Part shown: in pieces, positions 46,278 to 59,051 of the stretch
Layout: each line of letters begins with the position of its first letter
How positions within the stretch are numbered: the first letter of the stretch is position 1
Assembly: GCF_036785885.1 (NCBI RefSeq)
Contig: NC_092310.1
Span: 2,728,001-2,792,000, forward strand
DNA from: Coffea arabica
Taxonomy: Eukaryota; Streptophyta; Magnoliopsida; Gentianales; Rubiaceae
Reading direction: 5' to 3'
DNA: 64,000 bases
Notes under the pieces: model-generated
Told to the model about the DNA's origin: nothing
Seen by the model: the letters and a program-made list of their open reading frames with translations, nothing else
Databases searched by the model: none
Made by a program: the position numbers and the translations under genes

Positions 46278-46902
46278 TCAAAGAAAGAGGGCAGAATTTT
46301 CATTAGCAGCCCTCTCAATATGGCTCAAGGCATTCTCTCTCTAAGTGAGAGCCTTCTTTCTCTAAATTGAGAGCTTCCTCTCCACTGGGTGGGAGCAACA
46401 GCCCGGCAAAAGTCAAAATTCACAGATTCAAACTCAAAACACAAACTTTTCCCAGATGAACAGTAGCACTTCCACAAACAACAACAGATCTTTACCAGAA
46501 AACCAAACAAATGTAAAGATAGAGAACATTGGTAGGACCGAATTCGAAAAACAGAGGACCGACACACATTGAAGTCCAAGGAGTATTTAATAGGTCCGCA
46601 TTAAAGATGTCTCAGATTGGCTGACCAGCTCCACTAAGGGAGACTAAAAGGCGTGAGGAAGAAAGGTGTTAAATGCTAGTGGGCCTTCTCGGAAAGCAAG
46701 ACAGTCAGGTATAACAGTTATGATTCACTCTACTATACCTTAAATTTTGCATTTTTGCATGGTTAGGGTTGTATTATGCCTATCTAGTGGCATATTTACG
46801 TAGAAAAGAGTGTAGCTTGAGTCATTTTCTTTACTCGTTTTTCAACTTCTTTTCACTGGTTGGGAATAGCTAGAGGAATCCCGCTAGATTTCTTTGGATC
46901 TC

Positions 46903-48367
46903 ATGGCTGAGGAACTAGAGGAAGTGTTAAAAAATTTCACCTTGTCCAGTTTAGAACAGAATGGGACGTGGATAGGGCTGGATGATGTTAATGCAGGAGT
47001 GTCTGAGTGTTCAAATAGCATTATTGGGAAGATAAGAGGAGAAACAATGGCTAATTTTACTGGGATTAAGAACTTTGTCACAACGCCTTAGGGGTACCCA
47101 AAAGAATTATCGGTAACAGAGTTGGGGCCAAATTTATTCCAGTTCTTTATCCCTGAACAAAATGATAGGTTAAGAATTCTGAACGGTGGTCCATGGGTGA
47201 TAGATAGCCAAATTCTAGTACTCAATAGTTGGGAGAAAGGAATTGAAGAAAGCATGGAAGCTCTTAAGTTTGCCTCACTATGGGTACAAGTGTGGAATCT
47301 TCCAATTCATTGGATCTCAAAAGAAGTAGGGAGGAAAATTGGGATGGTATTCAAGGAGGTGCTGATTTCTAATTCTGGAGGAAAGGAAGGGAAGCACATT
47401 AAGCTAATGGTAAAAGCTGATATGACTCAACCTTTGTTAAGCGGTATAGCTGTGAAGATGAACGGAGCTTTGAAATGGGTAAACTTTAGATATGGGAGAG
47501 TCCCTGACTTTTGCTATAAGAGTGGGATTATTGGCCGTAGTGAAAAGAAGTGCACGACCAATATTACCATCAGCAAAAGGGCAAAAGGAAAATCAATACG
47601 GGCCATGGTTGAGAGCTCAAACTGGGAAAGGCTCTCCTCAAAAAGGCTTTGCTTCCAGCACTTATACCCCAGATAGACAGGTATGGGGGTTCCAAAATGG
47701 TGAGTGAATCAAAGAAAAGCCTAGGGAAACATATAGGGCAGGAGGCAAGTTCTCCCATAAGTGAACTAAGCAGGGATAAACCTCTGGGTACAACTGAAGA
47801 AACCTTGAGGCAAGGCCAAAAATCACTACAAGATGTGTGTATCCATGATGCTCAGCAAGATCATAGGGACGACTTTGATGTTCAGATAACTGAAAGGATA
47901 AGGGATGTAGTTGTGGAGAGGAATGAGTTAATTAAGATGACAGAACCAGTAGAGGGAGGGGAGGAGGAGGAAGTAAAAAATGAGGGGACCTCTTCAGAAC
48001 TAAGGAGCATAGGGAATGGTGAGGATAGTAAAAAATAGGATGAGGTCTCGCCTATGAACACGGATATGTAGGTGGATGAGGGAAACAACAAATCCAAAGA
48101 AGTTGAAATAAAAAGGGAAAGGAAAACAAGGGCCTTGAACAACAAGTGTGCAAGAGGTAGGAGGCCACTGAAAGAGATCCAGAATTCGGAAAATGGGATT
48201 GGTGTCCATACCAAAAGGAAGATTCTTATGCTACATGAAATCATGTCTGAGTTGGACTCTACTGATCAGCCTAATAAGAGAAACAAAAAGGAGAGCACTG
48301 ATAGGGGCAATGCTAGTGAATTAAGGAGGGAAGGGACCAGCCCAATCTGGTCTCTCAAACAGACATG
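46903..48367 (+). pseudogene. LINE ORF1 (DUF4283 and zinc knuckle)
   Basis: RNA-binding ORF1 of a plant L1. It starts 'MAEELEEVLKNFTLSS' and shows DUF4283-like 'NGGPWVIDSQILVLNSWEKG' (about 47185). The CCHC region near 47506 reads 'FCYKSGIIGRSEKKC': two of four expected zinc ligands (second Cys and the His) are replaced. There is a stop at 47089-47091, and a frame change near 47650 leads into an acidic and basic C-terminal tail ending at 48366. Non-functional. Confidence 0.82.
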
Positions 48368-51300
48368 AGAGTACTGGTGTGGAACTGCCAAGGTGCTGGG
48401 AGCCCCGTGACAGCTCCCCACTTGAAGGAGGAAAGCAAACTCCTCTCCCCAAGTATTATCTTTCTTAGTGAAACGAAAAATAGGAAAAATTACATAAAAA
48501 TTAAAAAAAATTTGAATATGGATAATATGTTTGTGGTAGAGGCCACATGGCAATGATGTGGAGGAACGAAGTCAAGATAACAGAATTAGTAGGGACAACA
48601 TTCACTATAGAGGCTAAGATTGAAGATGAGGAGAAAAAAGAGAGTTGATGGTTCATTAGTATATATGCTAGTAGTGATTACCAGATAAGGAGGAGACAAT
48701 GAGATGTCATAGGTAGAAGAAAAGCTATATGGGGAAAGAAATGGATAATAATGGGAGATTTTAATGACATAGCATCAAATGATAAGAAATGAGGGGGGGA
48801 AGAATTAGAGATGATAGGAGTCTCCCGGATTTTAGGAATCTCATAAATGATAACCAACTTCTGGACATAGGATTTGAGGGGAAGCCATGGACATGGTGTA
48901 ATAATTGGTAGGGGGAAGGAGAAGTGAAAGAAAGAATTGATAGGGGATTATGTACCCTTGAATGGTCCCAGTGCTATAATAAGGCTAGTTGCAAGCACAT
49001 TGAATCTATTGCCTCATATCATAGCATGCTAATATTGGAAACGCAGAAAGAAAAAAGGAAAAGGAAAAAAAGATTTCAGTTCGATAAAAGGTGGCACAAG
49101 GAGGTAGAGAATGTAGTCAAGGATGCATGGAACATTCCAAGTGAAGGAACTAGATGGTACCAAGTGACTCAGAAGATCAAAAACTGCAGAATTGAGCTTC
49201 TAAAATGGAATAGCAGTAAGAAAGGGAATTCACTAGAAAAGATCAATGGATGCAAAAAAAAGATTGAGGACATCAAGGCACTAAATGTTGACAATAAGAA
49301 ACAACAAATGCAGGAGGCTAAGAAACAATTGAAAGAAGCCTATGATGAAGAAGAAGCTTACTGGAATCAGAAATCTAGATTGAGATGACTGAATGAGGGG
49401 AACAAGAATACTCTTCCATGCAATGGTTAAAGGAAGGAGGAAGAGGAATTGGCTACAGAATTTGAGAAAGTCTAATGGAAAATGGACTATGAATGAAGAA
49501 GAGGTGGGAAAGGAGGTTGCTTCTTACTATGATCATCTGTTTAAGACTTCAGAAATAGAAGATCTAGAAGAAACATTAGATGGGATTCCTATATCCATAA
49601 CTGACCAAATGAACAAGGATTTGACTACAAAGTAAAAGAAGATGAAATCAAGGCTGCCTTCTTCTCTATGGGTCCTAATAAGGCTCCTGGGAGTGATGGT
49701 ATGTCCACTTTGTTTTTCCAAAAATTCTGGAGCATAATTAAACAGGATCTAGTAAATACAATCCAAGGTTTTTTCCACCACAGTGTTTTGCTTAAAGCCA
49801 TTTATCATACAGTTATTTCTTTGATTCCTAAAGTTGATTGTGCCATTGAAGTCAAGCAATATAGACCTATTAGCCTTTGCCAAGTGGTCTATAAAGCCAT
49901 AGCCAAAATTCTGATTAACAGGTTAAAGCCTTTTCTTACTCACTGTATCAGTAAAAATCAATCTGCATTTGTTCCAGGTAGCCAAATACTAGATAATGTT
50001 ATCCTGTCTCATGAGTTAATGCATTTTCTCAAAAATAGAAGGCATGCTAGAGTTGGGTTCATGGCTGTGAAACTGGATATGTCCAAAGCGTATGATATGG
50101 TGGAATGGAAATTTTTGAAGGTCATAATAGAAAAAATGGGATTTTGCTCCACTTGGATAGGCTGGATATTATCTTGCATTAGTTCAATTACATACTAATT
50201 CAACATCAATGGTGAACATAAGGAGTACATTACCCCTACCAAAGGCATAAGGCAAGGCGATCCCCTCTCTCCCTATTTATTCATATTGTGTTCATAGGGA
50301 TTCTCGAATCTCCTATAGAAAGCAAAGGTGGGAAAGGAGTTGACAGGGGTAAAAGTTAGTAGAGGAGCTCCAGCAATTACACACTTGTTCTTTGCAGATG
50401 ATTCCCTAGTGTTTCGCAGAGCTTGTATTCAGGAAGCTGAAAAACTTAGAAAGATCCTAAAGGTGTATGAAGAGGCAACTGGACAGCTCAGTAACATGGA
50501 CAAATCAACAGTCTTCTTTAGCAGGAACACGAGCCAAATAGTGAGGGAAGAAATCTATCAGGTCATGGGATCAATGCAGCAAGTTAGCTAGGGTAAATAC
50601 TTAGGCCTGCCTATGATCATAACCAGAACAAAAGAGCAAGTGTTTGGATCTATCAGGAATTCTATAGACACAAAGCTGCAATAGTGGAAGAACAAATTAC
50701 TGAGTCAGGCAGGAAAGGAAATAATGCTCAAATCAATGGCAATGGCTATGCCAATACATACCATGTCTTGTTTTAGACTGAACTCCAAATTATGTAGAGA
50801 GATTAGCTCCGAATGGCTAATTATTGGTGGGAGGAGGTAGACAGAAAGGCAAAGGTGCACTGGATTGGATGGAAGAAGATGACAAAGGATAAAGAGGCTG
50901 TGGGATTGGGATTCAAAGACCTGCAAATGTTCAATAAAGCCTTGTTGGCAAAACAAGTTTGGAAGCTAATTACTCAACCAAACTTGCTTGTTAGTAAGGT
51001 TTTGAAGGAGAAATACTATCCCAAGCAGTCTCTTGTCAATTGTATGGTCCCCAATAATGCCTCCTGGATCTGGAAAAATATTTCAACTGTAAGAATGGAT
51101 GTGCTAGAAGGAATAAGGAGAAGGATTGGCAATGGCAGAGGAACAAGAATCTGGGAAGACAAGTGGATCCCAAACAGGTCAGATGGAAAACCAACAATTG
51201 ATAAGCCACATGAATGCCAATTGAAACAGGTCTCAGAATTGATCACCAACAGCAGGTGGAATAGAGTTCTCATCTTTAAGACATTCTGCCCTTAAGATGC

Positions 51301-52406
51301 TAAAAGTATTATGAGCATACCAATAAGTGTGACAGGAAGAAAAGACAGCTACTACTGGATACATGCTCAGAATGGGCAGTATACAGTACAATCTGGATAC
51401 AAGAGATTGATGAAGGGAAGGGAACAGGAAGGTGGAAACGCAGGAGAACAGGCTACTCCAAGCTACAAAGGTACATCCACTATTGTCTGGAAAGCACTAT
51501 GGAATCAGAATATGAAGCAAAAACTGAACGTTTTCATCTGAAAATGTCTTCATGATGCTCTCCCAGTCCGAGAGCTAATATTCAGTAGAACAAACAAAGA
51601 TAATCCCATGTGTGGAGGCTGTGGAGAAAGTGTGGAAACATTAGGACATATGTTGTTTCAATGCAAGAAAGCCAAGGAAATATGGGAGATGGCTCCAGTG
51701 CAGTGGGATGGCTTAGTGCACCTAACAAATAACTTCCAAAAGTGGTGGTCTGCTGTGATAGAAGCCCAGATGATCAGGGGAAGCCATAAGCAAATCAACC
51801 TCACAGTCAACATTCTCTAGCAAAGGCAGAAACAATAGAGAATTCAATCAGAAGGATAAGGAACCCCACAGGATAATTGAAAAGGCTTCTATGGAGTGGA
51901 TGGAATTTGAAGAGGCTAACAAAGGGAGGAAAGAGAGAAGGAGCATTCAAGAAACAGGTGTACAACAAGGGATTGAACAAAATCATGAAGCTAGGAGCAT
52001 AGGAATACTGTTAAAGATCCATACCCAAATGGACAAGGATCAATATACAGTGGGAATTGGAATTACGGCTACAGATCACTCAGGACTACTACATGCAGCT
52101 TGGGCACTTAGAGAAAGAATGACAGGAGATCCACTGCAAGATCAAGCAGAAGCTGTCAAACTAGCTCTAATGAATGCTGCCAATCAAGGCTGGTGAAACA
52201 TAGAGGTGGAGCTAGATAGCAGTAAACTGAAGGAATACATTGTGGACTCAAGACATAGTAGCTGGTGGTTGGCAACTCTAAGAGAGGATATTCAGTCCAT
52301 TAGTAGCCTGTTTCATCAGTGCTCCTTTTCAGTAACTAATACCGGAAAACTAGATAGTATTAAACTGAGCTTGCATGCTCTTAATAGCTGGTTTGATGAA
52401 GAATAG
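48365..52406 (+). pseudogene. LINE ORF2: endonuclease, reverse transcriptase, RNase H
   Basis: Starts 'MRVLVWNCQGAGSPVTA', the usual first beta-strand of the plant L1 endonuclease; 'IIMGDFNDI' follows in another frame near 48755. Reverse transcriptase includes 'GPNKAPGSDGM' (49670), 'YRPISLCQVVYKAIAKIL' (49859), 'KLDMSKAYDMVEW' (50073) and the catalytic 'FFADDSLVF' (50388-50414). A zinc-binding region 'CGGCGESVETLGHMLFQC' (51611) and an RNase H-like end ('QAEAVKLALMNAANQ', 52142) finish it. At least five frame changes or stops split it, for example at 48554, 49386, 50197 and 50589. No active enzyme is possible. Confidence 0.9.
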
Positions 52407-52589
52407 GTAAATTCCAATCTTAGATGCTAACGCATCAAGGTTCATCATGGGACAGTTGTCTCTTTTGTTTGGACCTTTGTCCAATTACAGTAAACATTTT
52501 GTGATGAAATACAATCTAACGTTTCGACCAAAAAAAAAAACGCCCTCTCAATATGGCTCGAGATTTAAAAAAAAAATAGTGCATAAACA

Positions 52590-54582
52590 AGAATAATTTT
52601 GAAATAAATATAATGTTTTAGCTTTCCTCGAGCATCTACCCTACTGCCTGATAGATACCAAGGAAAATTGGTCGGAAGGGCATGCTAGGTGCATTAGTTT
52701 TTTTTTTTTGGGTGAAGAAAAGTTTAAGTGTTTTCATTTGAGGTCATCATCGTGGGATGGGACATTACTCGGGACAAGTATCTTTTTCTATTTTTTCATC
52801 CGGACAAGTATCTATTCTTACTAATTGAGTTTACACGAGCTGGTTGCTAAGAACATTAATTAATGAAAGAGAATGTAAACTTAAGTTGCTGTCCCAAAAA
52901 AATAAACTAAAAGAAGGCATGGGTTGCAGTGATAATCATTTGATGGAAAATGCTCTCGGAGTTTCAATATTATGATCAAGCATATTACAATTTTAAATTT
53001 GTTGATTTTTTTTATCTATGTATCCGTGTGATGTATTTGCTGTCATTAGTGCAAATACCAGAATGAAATTATCCCTTTTATAAAAAAATAAAAAATAAAA
53101 AAGGAAGGCATGGGTATTAGTTTGTGAGGCAATGTGATAATTTGATTGTGTACATTTTTGAATACATATTTTATAAAATCAATACATATGTCCTTTTCGA
53201 TGAATAGTTTAAACATAACCTCTCATTATTATTTAATCAAAGGTTGCCCGTTTCCCTACTGTTCCGAACAACTTAAAAAATAGAATGAAGGAAGAAGCAC
53301 GGCTCTTCGGATTTTAAAATTGGCTTAAGTTATTGCCCCAAAAAATAAAATAAAAGAAGTCATGTTTATTAATTTGTGGTCAGTATGTAAATAGTTTTAT
53401 GTAACGAATTTTTTGTCTCGCTTCTTGTGCTACTTTCTATCCCATTTTTTATTGTATTACTATTTTTTTCATAAATATCATATTTTAGTTCATTATTATT
53501 TTATATGGATCCAATAACTATTAATTGAGTAATAACCAAAAATAACAGTTTCAAAAAATCAATATATAATAAAAAATTTTAAAAAATACATCAGAAAATT
53601 CATAAAAAAAAACTCATTTTTTTATGCATTTTGATCTTTTGAGTTTGTTAAATTTTGTATATTACTCGATTAATAGTTATTGGATCTTAAGGAAACAAAA
53701 AAGAACTAAAATATAATGTTTATAAAGAAAAATAATAATATAATAAAAAGTAAGACAGAAGATCCGTTACGATAATTTGATTGTGTACATGTATGAATAC
53801 AAGTTTTAAAACATTAGCACTTCTGTCCTTATAACGAGTCAATTAACCATAAGCTCTTTTTATTAATTAATCATAGGCTGGCTGCCCTTTTCCCTACTGT
53901 TCCCAACGACTCAAAAAATAAAAAGACGGAAGGACATTCATAATAGAAAAATTAAAGGACAACGCGTGACGGTGATTAAATAATTGTGATTGTAAAGTAC
54001 AACTCATGATGGGCATGGTTCAATTTTAAATTGAAGTGATGAGATTGAATTTGGGAAAACAATTTTAAAAGAAGGACAAAATTTGTTGTGCATGTATGTA
54101 ATTTTAGTGCCTATATTTATTGTTTATTTTTTTAAAAGGACAAAATTTGTTCTACATGTATGTAATTTTAGTGTCTAAATTTATTATTTATTTTTTAAAT
54201 ATTTATATTTGTTCTGGTGGTATACACATCGCGGGGTGTAACTTCATTTTTTTTTTTGGGAAGGGGAAGGGGAAGGGGAAGGGGAAGGGGAAGAGGGTTA
54301 GTATTTCATGATTAAGCTTCCATAACTTTTTTGAACCGTCAATGCACGTGATCTTGAGAACAGCTAGGTTGTGCAAAATTAGTTTGGCAAAATGGCAACA
54401 AAAAACAGCCAAAAATGGCAACCAAAAAGGTCAATTTCAGTCACTCTTCCTAAATTTTAGGTGACAAATACCTTGCGGTCTTTTGATTATTTATGGAGAA
54501 AATAAATCAATTCCTACCAACCCCACCCCTCCCCCACCAAAAAAATAAATAAATATAGGACAAAATAAACTCTTTTGTCTCG
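52590..54582. repeat. Right arm: 3' flank of UGT-D
   Basis: Non-coding. 52920-54470 pairs in reverse complement with 8206-9775, and 52590-52880 is a direct repeat of 39841-40140. Contains the second copy of the foldback MITE (about 53400-53775) and a (GGGGAA)n tract (54258-54293, about six units) that the left arm lacks (only a poly-A run at the matching place near 8375). Confidence 0.78.
54258..54293 (+). repeat. (GGGGAA)n microsatellite
   Basis: About six copies of a hexamer directly after a poly-T run. The paralogous position in the left arm has 'cctccc' and poly-A only, so the array expanded after the arms separated. Confidence 0.85.
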
Positions 54583-54695
54583 TCATGATTGAGCCAAATC
54601 TGACACAAAGTCTTTAATGTTTACATCTGAACTCCCCCCTTCTTCAAATGCCTGTCTTGCCAAATCCTTCCACTTTTTCGCATTTTTCCTAATCT
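54583..54695 (-). pseudogene. UGT-D: 3' stub of a UGT74-type gene
   Basis: On the minus strand this gives the last ~37 codons of the family ('[20 protein letters not shown]', then 'FVSDLAQS') and a stop at 54585-54583. The match to UGT-C and UGT-A stops abruptly at 54695, where sequence identical to 25142 onwards begins. The two share a few bases at the junction ('ctctttg'), suggesting end joining. Everything upstream of the stub is missing, so no enzyme can be made. Confidence 0.9.
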
Positions 54696-56081
54696 CTTTG
54701 AGATTCTTCTTGGTGCTGACACAGCTCACACTTGGGTGATATATTCAAAATAGGGAGAGCTACGCCAATCCTTCACACATATCACTATTGGATATTTTAA
54801 AAAAAATATCATTATTATTTTGAATTCATTCACATGATTATTTTGAATTCAAATGCAATAAGTTACAAATTTTGAAATGAATTTTCAGTTACAAGATCAC
54901 CATTAAAAAGGGTAACTTATGAGATTTATGTCTTGTATTTGTAACCTATGTAATGATTAGGTTTTAAGAATTTATTTATTGAATTTTGACTATTATACAA
55001 TGACCTAGACACCTTTTCAAATTTTGTAACTGAAAAATATGACACATTTATTCCATTTAATGGTGGTATTCTAATACTCCTAAAAATTTAGCCTATAAAT
55101 AGAGGTCACTATCAACCAAGTTTGACACACTTTTCTTGCTATCTCAAAAAAAAAACTATCCTCCTCTCATTTCTATTGAGCATTAGTTAGGTGTTGAGAA
55201 GAGCTTTAGCTTCTCTAAATTGTGTAGATTTATTAGAAGCAACAGCATAGGCTGGCCTGTTGTATCCCAGAAGCGATGTGCCATCAACCTTCTACACCAG
55301 GTATAATCTCGAGAGGGACGCGAATCGTCTTAAGAGAGCGACCTAGTCCGCGCCTCGATCACCTAGCCAAAATTACTTTATTTCTCTTTCTTTGACTTTT
55401 GTTTTGCAGGTTGATCGTACATATCAAGTTCTAAAGGAACAACCTGATGTGAAAATTTAGTCTCTCAAAATGAAAATAATCAGCTTTAATTGTTAACAAA
55501 CAAAAAATGATCACATTTGGTCTCTTTTTACTTTTCCGAGCAAAATTTGGCCGGAATTCAGTCAGTACATATGCCATGCCCAATTTTTAAAGGATAAAAG
55601 TGACAAACCAACTCACTATTGACCAGAAATGTGAGAAACTAGGTGCAAAGCTTTAGTTAAACATTCATAAAAAAACACAAAACTAACCTAACATTACCTA
55701 CAATTCATCTCAACATAAAACAAACCCAAATTGCAAACTTCCAGCTGATTGAAATTCATCTGAAGGAAATTGGTGATTGAAGTCTTGAAAGGGGAAAGCT
55801 AACCGGGTTAATGAATGAAGAAGATAACACCAAAATTCTAGATTACGGTATGTATTTTTTAATCCTAAATGAAAGAATTTGTGGATTGATTGAAAGATGA
55901 GTTAATACTTTGAAAAGTTACAATAATCAGGATCAGGGTAGAGGCATATTTAGCTAGAAGAAGGATTTGTGATGTCTTTGAAATAGTAGATACATATTTC
56001 GCTAGAAGTTACATGCTTGATGCATTTCTTGCAAAGAACAATCCTTCAAAAGCTGTCTAGGGAGTTGAAGGCGTTGTTTGG
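54696..56081 (+). repeat. Duplicated block, copy 2, lacking the Helitron
   Basis: 54696-54747 matches 25142-25193, and 54748-56081 matches 30917-32216 without a gap, so the 5.7 kb between those points in copy 1 is absent here. It retains 'gcctataaatagaggtcact' (about 55091), a TATA-like motif that copy 1 lost. The block is cut at 56081 by the Athila element, inside the captured fragment region. Confidence 0.85.
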
Positions 56082-57810
56082 TGACAGGTGCCGAACCTGT
56101 GCAATAATAATAAATAAATCCTAACTACCACCTGAAACAGTCAGTAATCAATTCGAGTACTGGAGCAGGGACTCTAGGTGTGCAATGGGTTACTTGATTC
56201 ACCCTGTTCCCGAAGAGTTTGCTTAATCCGATATACCTGAATTAGTTATTTAACTGAATTCCCTAACTAGTAGACAGTGGTAAGCAGGGTCGTCTCCTCA
56301 GGGACTGGATAGATATTTGTTTCTTTTCAAATCAAGAATAATGGGGGGGTTTTGGATTAAATGCCAACTGAACAAATTAAATGCAGAAAATAATTAATTA
56401 AAAGAAATAATTGAGAGAAACTCTAGCCAAGGGTATACTTCAGAAATGGTTCATGCGCTGATCATTGATGCAAAAATAATTCCAACATTTATTAATAGAT
56501 TGGTTATAGTTGTCATGCACGCGATAAACAACCAACCCTTCCTTAATTTGTCGATAGCTAAGGTACGACCGTTAGCTATTTCTCTAACCCGAAAACAACC
56601 CTAGGTACGACCGTAGGATTTAATTTTTAGATTGCATTATTAATTAGAAAGGCCCAATCCTGACCAACAAACACGCTACGAGGGTTTATTCAAGCCAGAT
56701 CAAATATTCCCCTGACACAAATCCAATTATGCCAGTTGCTACTGGAATAGAGATAACGAACAATTACGGATTCAATTACCCCTATATAGCAAAATAGCCT
56801 ATATAAACAATTAATTATTGCACACTAATCAATCATATATAAGGCTATAACAATTAGAAACCGGAAATATATAAATATTAATCAATGGAGGAAATAGTTA
56901 AAATAAATTCGATCTCACAGTAATCGCTGAACCAAATCGTCAGTAGTCCCCTTGACTAGAATTAGGGGTTTAGTTCCCCATTAGTGAACAGGCCGCGCGT
57001 ACAGGGTTGGAAGAAGCCATCGATTCCTTAATCACAGCAAACGCAAGAAATTAGCTCTCGTTCAATCCCTCTCAATTTAATTTGGTCAAAGCCGAAATGG
57101 AAGGCAATGTCCAGAAGTCCACAACTGCGGCCTTCTTTGCTTTCTTTCTTATTGCAAGTGGTCATCAATGGTGGCCCATATTGGTCCCTCACAAAACAAA
57201 CGTACGAGAGAAAGGTTTCAATTGCTTCTTATTGTTCTTCCAATTTCGGTCAACCAGCCATGGAAGAGTCAATAATGGAGGCTCTTGTCTCCTCTGATTG
57301 CTAGCAAAAGACACACGACGGCCCAGGTTTTTTCAATTCGGTTTTTGCTTATGAAAAGTTCACCAGAATCATGCCGTCAACCATAGATGGAAAAAAACAA
57401 ATACAAAAGTCCAGAGAGGAAGCTTTTTTCTCCAAAGCTGCCGCCTCTCCCAGCAAAACGTAAGAAAAAGAAATAATAACCTAAGCCTCCCTACGGAAGT
57501 CTAAATACTTCCTTCTGTTTTTGTGTCCGATATTTTCGGGAAGGGATTTCTTCCCACCATTAAAAACAAGACTTCCTCCCATAGAAAATAAAATTAAAAT
57601 AAAATCTATTACAGTTAGATTTCTTCTTCTCTCCAGCGGGCCCCACGTACGATGAATCTTCTAAAAGTTGAATTTAAGCACTTTTCGGCACCCATTCCTG
57701 CAATTAGCACCCAAAACAGAATATTAGTAAAATCCCCCCAATTAACGAAAATATTCAGTCAATTAATTATGCAATAACGCCCAAAATACCCACTAAAATG
57801 CAACCTATCA
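56082..57810 (-). repeat. Athila 3' LTR
   Basis: 1729 bp. On the + strand it begins TGACAGGTGCC and ends AACCTATCA, giving TG...CA ends with short inverted repeats. Related to the 1407-bp solo LTR at 5827-7233. The inner border is followed by 'atctcccccac', the complement of a polypurine tract. Confidence 0.88.
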
Positions 57811-57850
57811 ATCTCCCCCACACCTGAACTATGCTTGCCCTCAAGCATAA
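57811..57850 (-). promoter_or_regulatory. Polypurine tract and stem-loop next to the 3' LTR
   Basis: On the minus strand 'gtgtgggggagat' directly precedes the LTR and is the likely plus-strand primer. Just before it lies an 8-bp perfect hairpin: TATGCTTG (57830-57837), loop CCCT, CAAGCATA (57842-57849) on the + strand. A related module occurs at 59052-59090. Confidence 0.75.
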
Positions 57851-59051
57851 TTAACTCAGAAGTACAATCAAGATGCTAAGCAAATCACAGCAGTTCACAC
57901 CAAGAATGGTATCCCAAGTTCCCCAATAACCTTATCGAAATCAGAATATACCAAATCAACAATTCTCGCAGTTTAAAGTGCACTCATTCACTCCAAAGTG
58001 TATATGAAATGTATATAAGATGGCTCTCAAGACAACACAATAGAATGACACTACCATAAGCTTGCTCATATATCATATCTCCACCGCTTACTCATGAATT
58101 TAAGTGCAGCAATCAAGGGACTTGCAAGGTTGTAATGGGGCTAGGGTGAGAAGGTAGGATAAAAAAAAAGAGTCAAGAGGGTGTAAAAGTATAAAGGAAG
58201 TGCTCAGAAATTCATTACACAGATTCTTGCACACTGGGAACTTCAAGGCATCTCGACCATTACACAAGTGAAGCAAATTAGCACTTACCGCAACCTTCGA
58301 CTTTTCTTTTCTCCTCCTTTCATTCATCTACTTCCCTTTTTGTCTCTTCTCTTTTTTTTTTTTTTCCTCTCCTTTTTTATTTTTTATTTTTTTCGTGAAC
58401 ACCCGACCAGCACCATAGAAATCAATTTTACTTGTTGATTTCCTGCACTTTGTCTTCTTTTCACATTTCCCTTTCTTTTTTTTCACTTTTCTTTTTTCGA
58501 TGCATAAATGGGTGTAATGCCCCTCGAATAGTACTCCAAAAGTCCGTATAATGAAATCAAAGCACTTCTTCACACGAGGTTCAAAAAGAAAGTCTAAAGA
58601 GGTTTCACGGCTAAGAGCTGGGGTCTCAAGCAAAGAATATGGGTTAAGGCTCAACTTGGCTCTCTAGTGGTAAATAATCCAAGGGTTGGTTTTAAGAAAG
58701 TCCAAAAATGGCTCATTCCTAGGTGCCCTATCATTTCAATGCATTAAACTCATTTAAATGTGATTTTGACATGCATAACCGAGCAAGTTCTAGAATGACA
58801 AACCATGTGCACTAACCACTCAAAAAAATGAAAAATTAGGCTCAAAAATCGCACGAGTGGTCAAATTTATGTCGAGTTCAGCATATTCATCAATCAATTC
58901 GTTATCGAGGAAAATATAACACCCCATGGCATGAACTTGCTACGTACACTCATATCTCAATTGCATTCATCACAGTTTAAAAAAAGGAACTACTAAGGCA
59001 AGGGAAAAATTTAATCAGACAACTAAAAACACAACCAAAGCATAGTTAACC
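57851..59051. other. Athila 3' spacer, no gene seen
   Basis: Non-coding region between the downstream ORF and the 3' polypurine tract. It has pyrimidine-rich runs (58348-58400, 58470-58500). Open frames there follow composition and show no domain. Confidence 0.6.

Larger units (their letters stand above)
46327..52541 (+). mobile_element. L1-type LINE, full length but decayed
   Basis: About 6.2 kb, flanked by the 18-bp duplication 'gccctctcaatatggctc' (46309-46326 and 52542-52559). It ends in a poly-A run (52529-52540). The order is a 5' untranslated region (46327-46893), ORF1, ORF2 with endonuclease, reverse transcriptase and C-terminal RNase H, then a 3' untranslated region. The TSD and tail are intact, but both ORFs carry multiple stops and frameshifts. 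Confidence 0.92.
46278..52577 (+). mobile_element. Older 66-bp poly-A insertion hosting the LINE
   Basis: AGTGCATAAACAA occurs at 46265-46277 and 52578-52590. Removing the LINE leaves about 66 bases (46278-46326 plus 52560-52577) ending in a poly-A run. This looks like a heavily 5'-truncated retroposon with its own 13-bp target duplication, into which the LINE later inserted. Confidence 0.55.

Noticed and set aside
47882-48244. 120-codon minus-strand frame inside the LINE
   Set aside because: Antisense shadow of the acidic ORF1 tail.
57851-58700. Lys-rich and short frames in the Athila spacer
   Set aside because: Driven by poly-pyrimidine runs; no conserved text.
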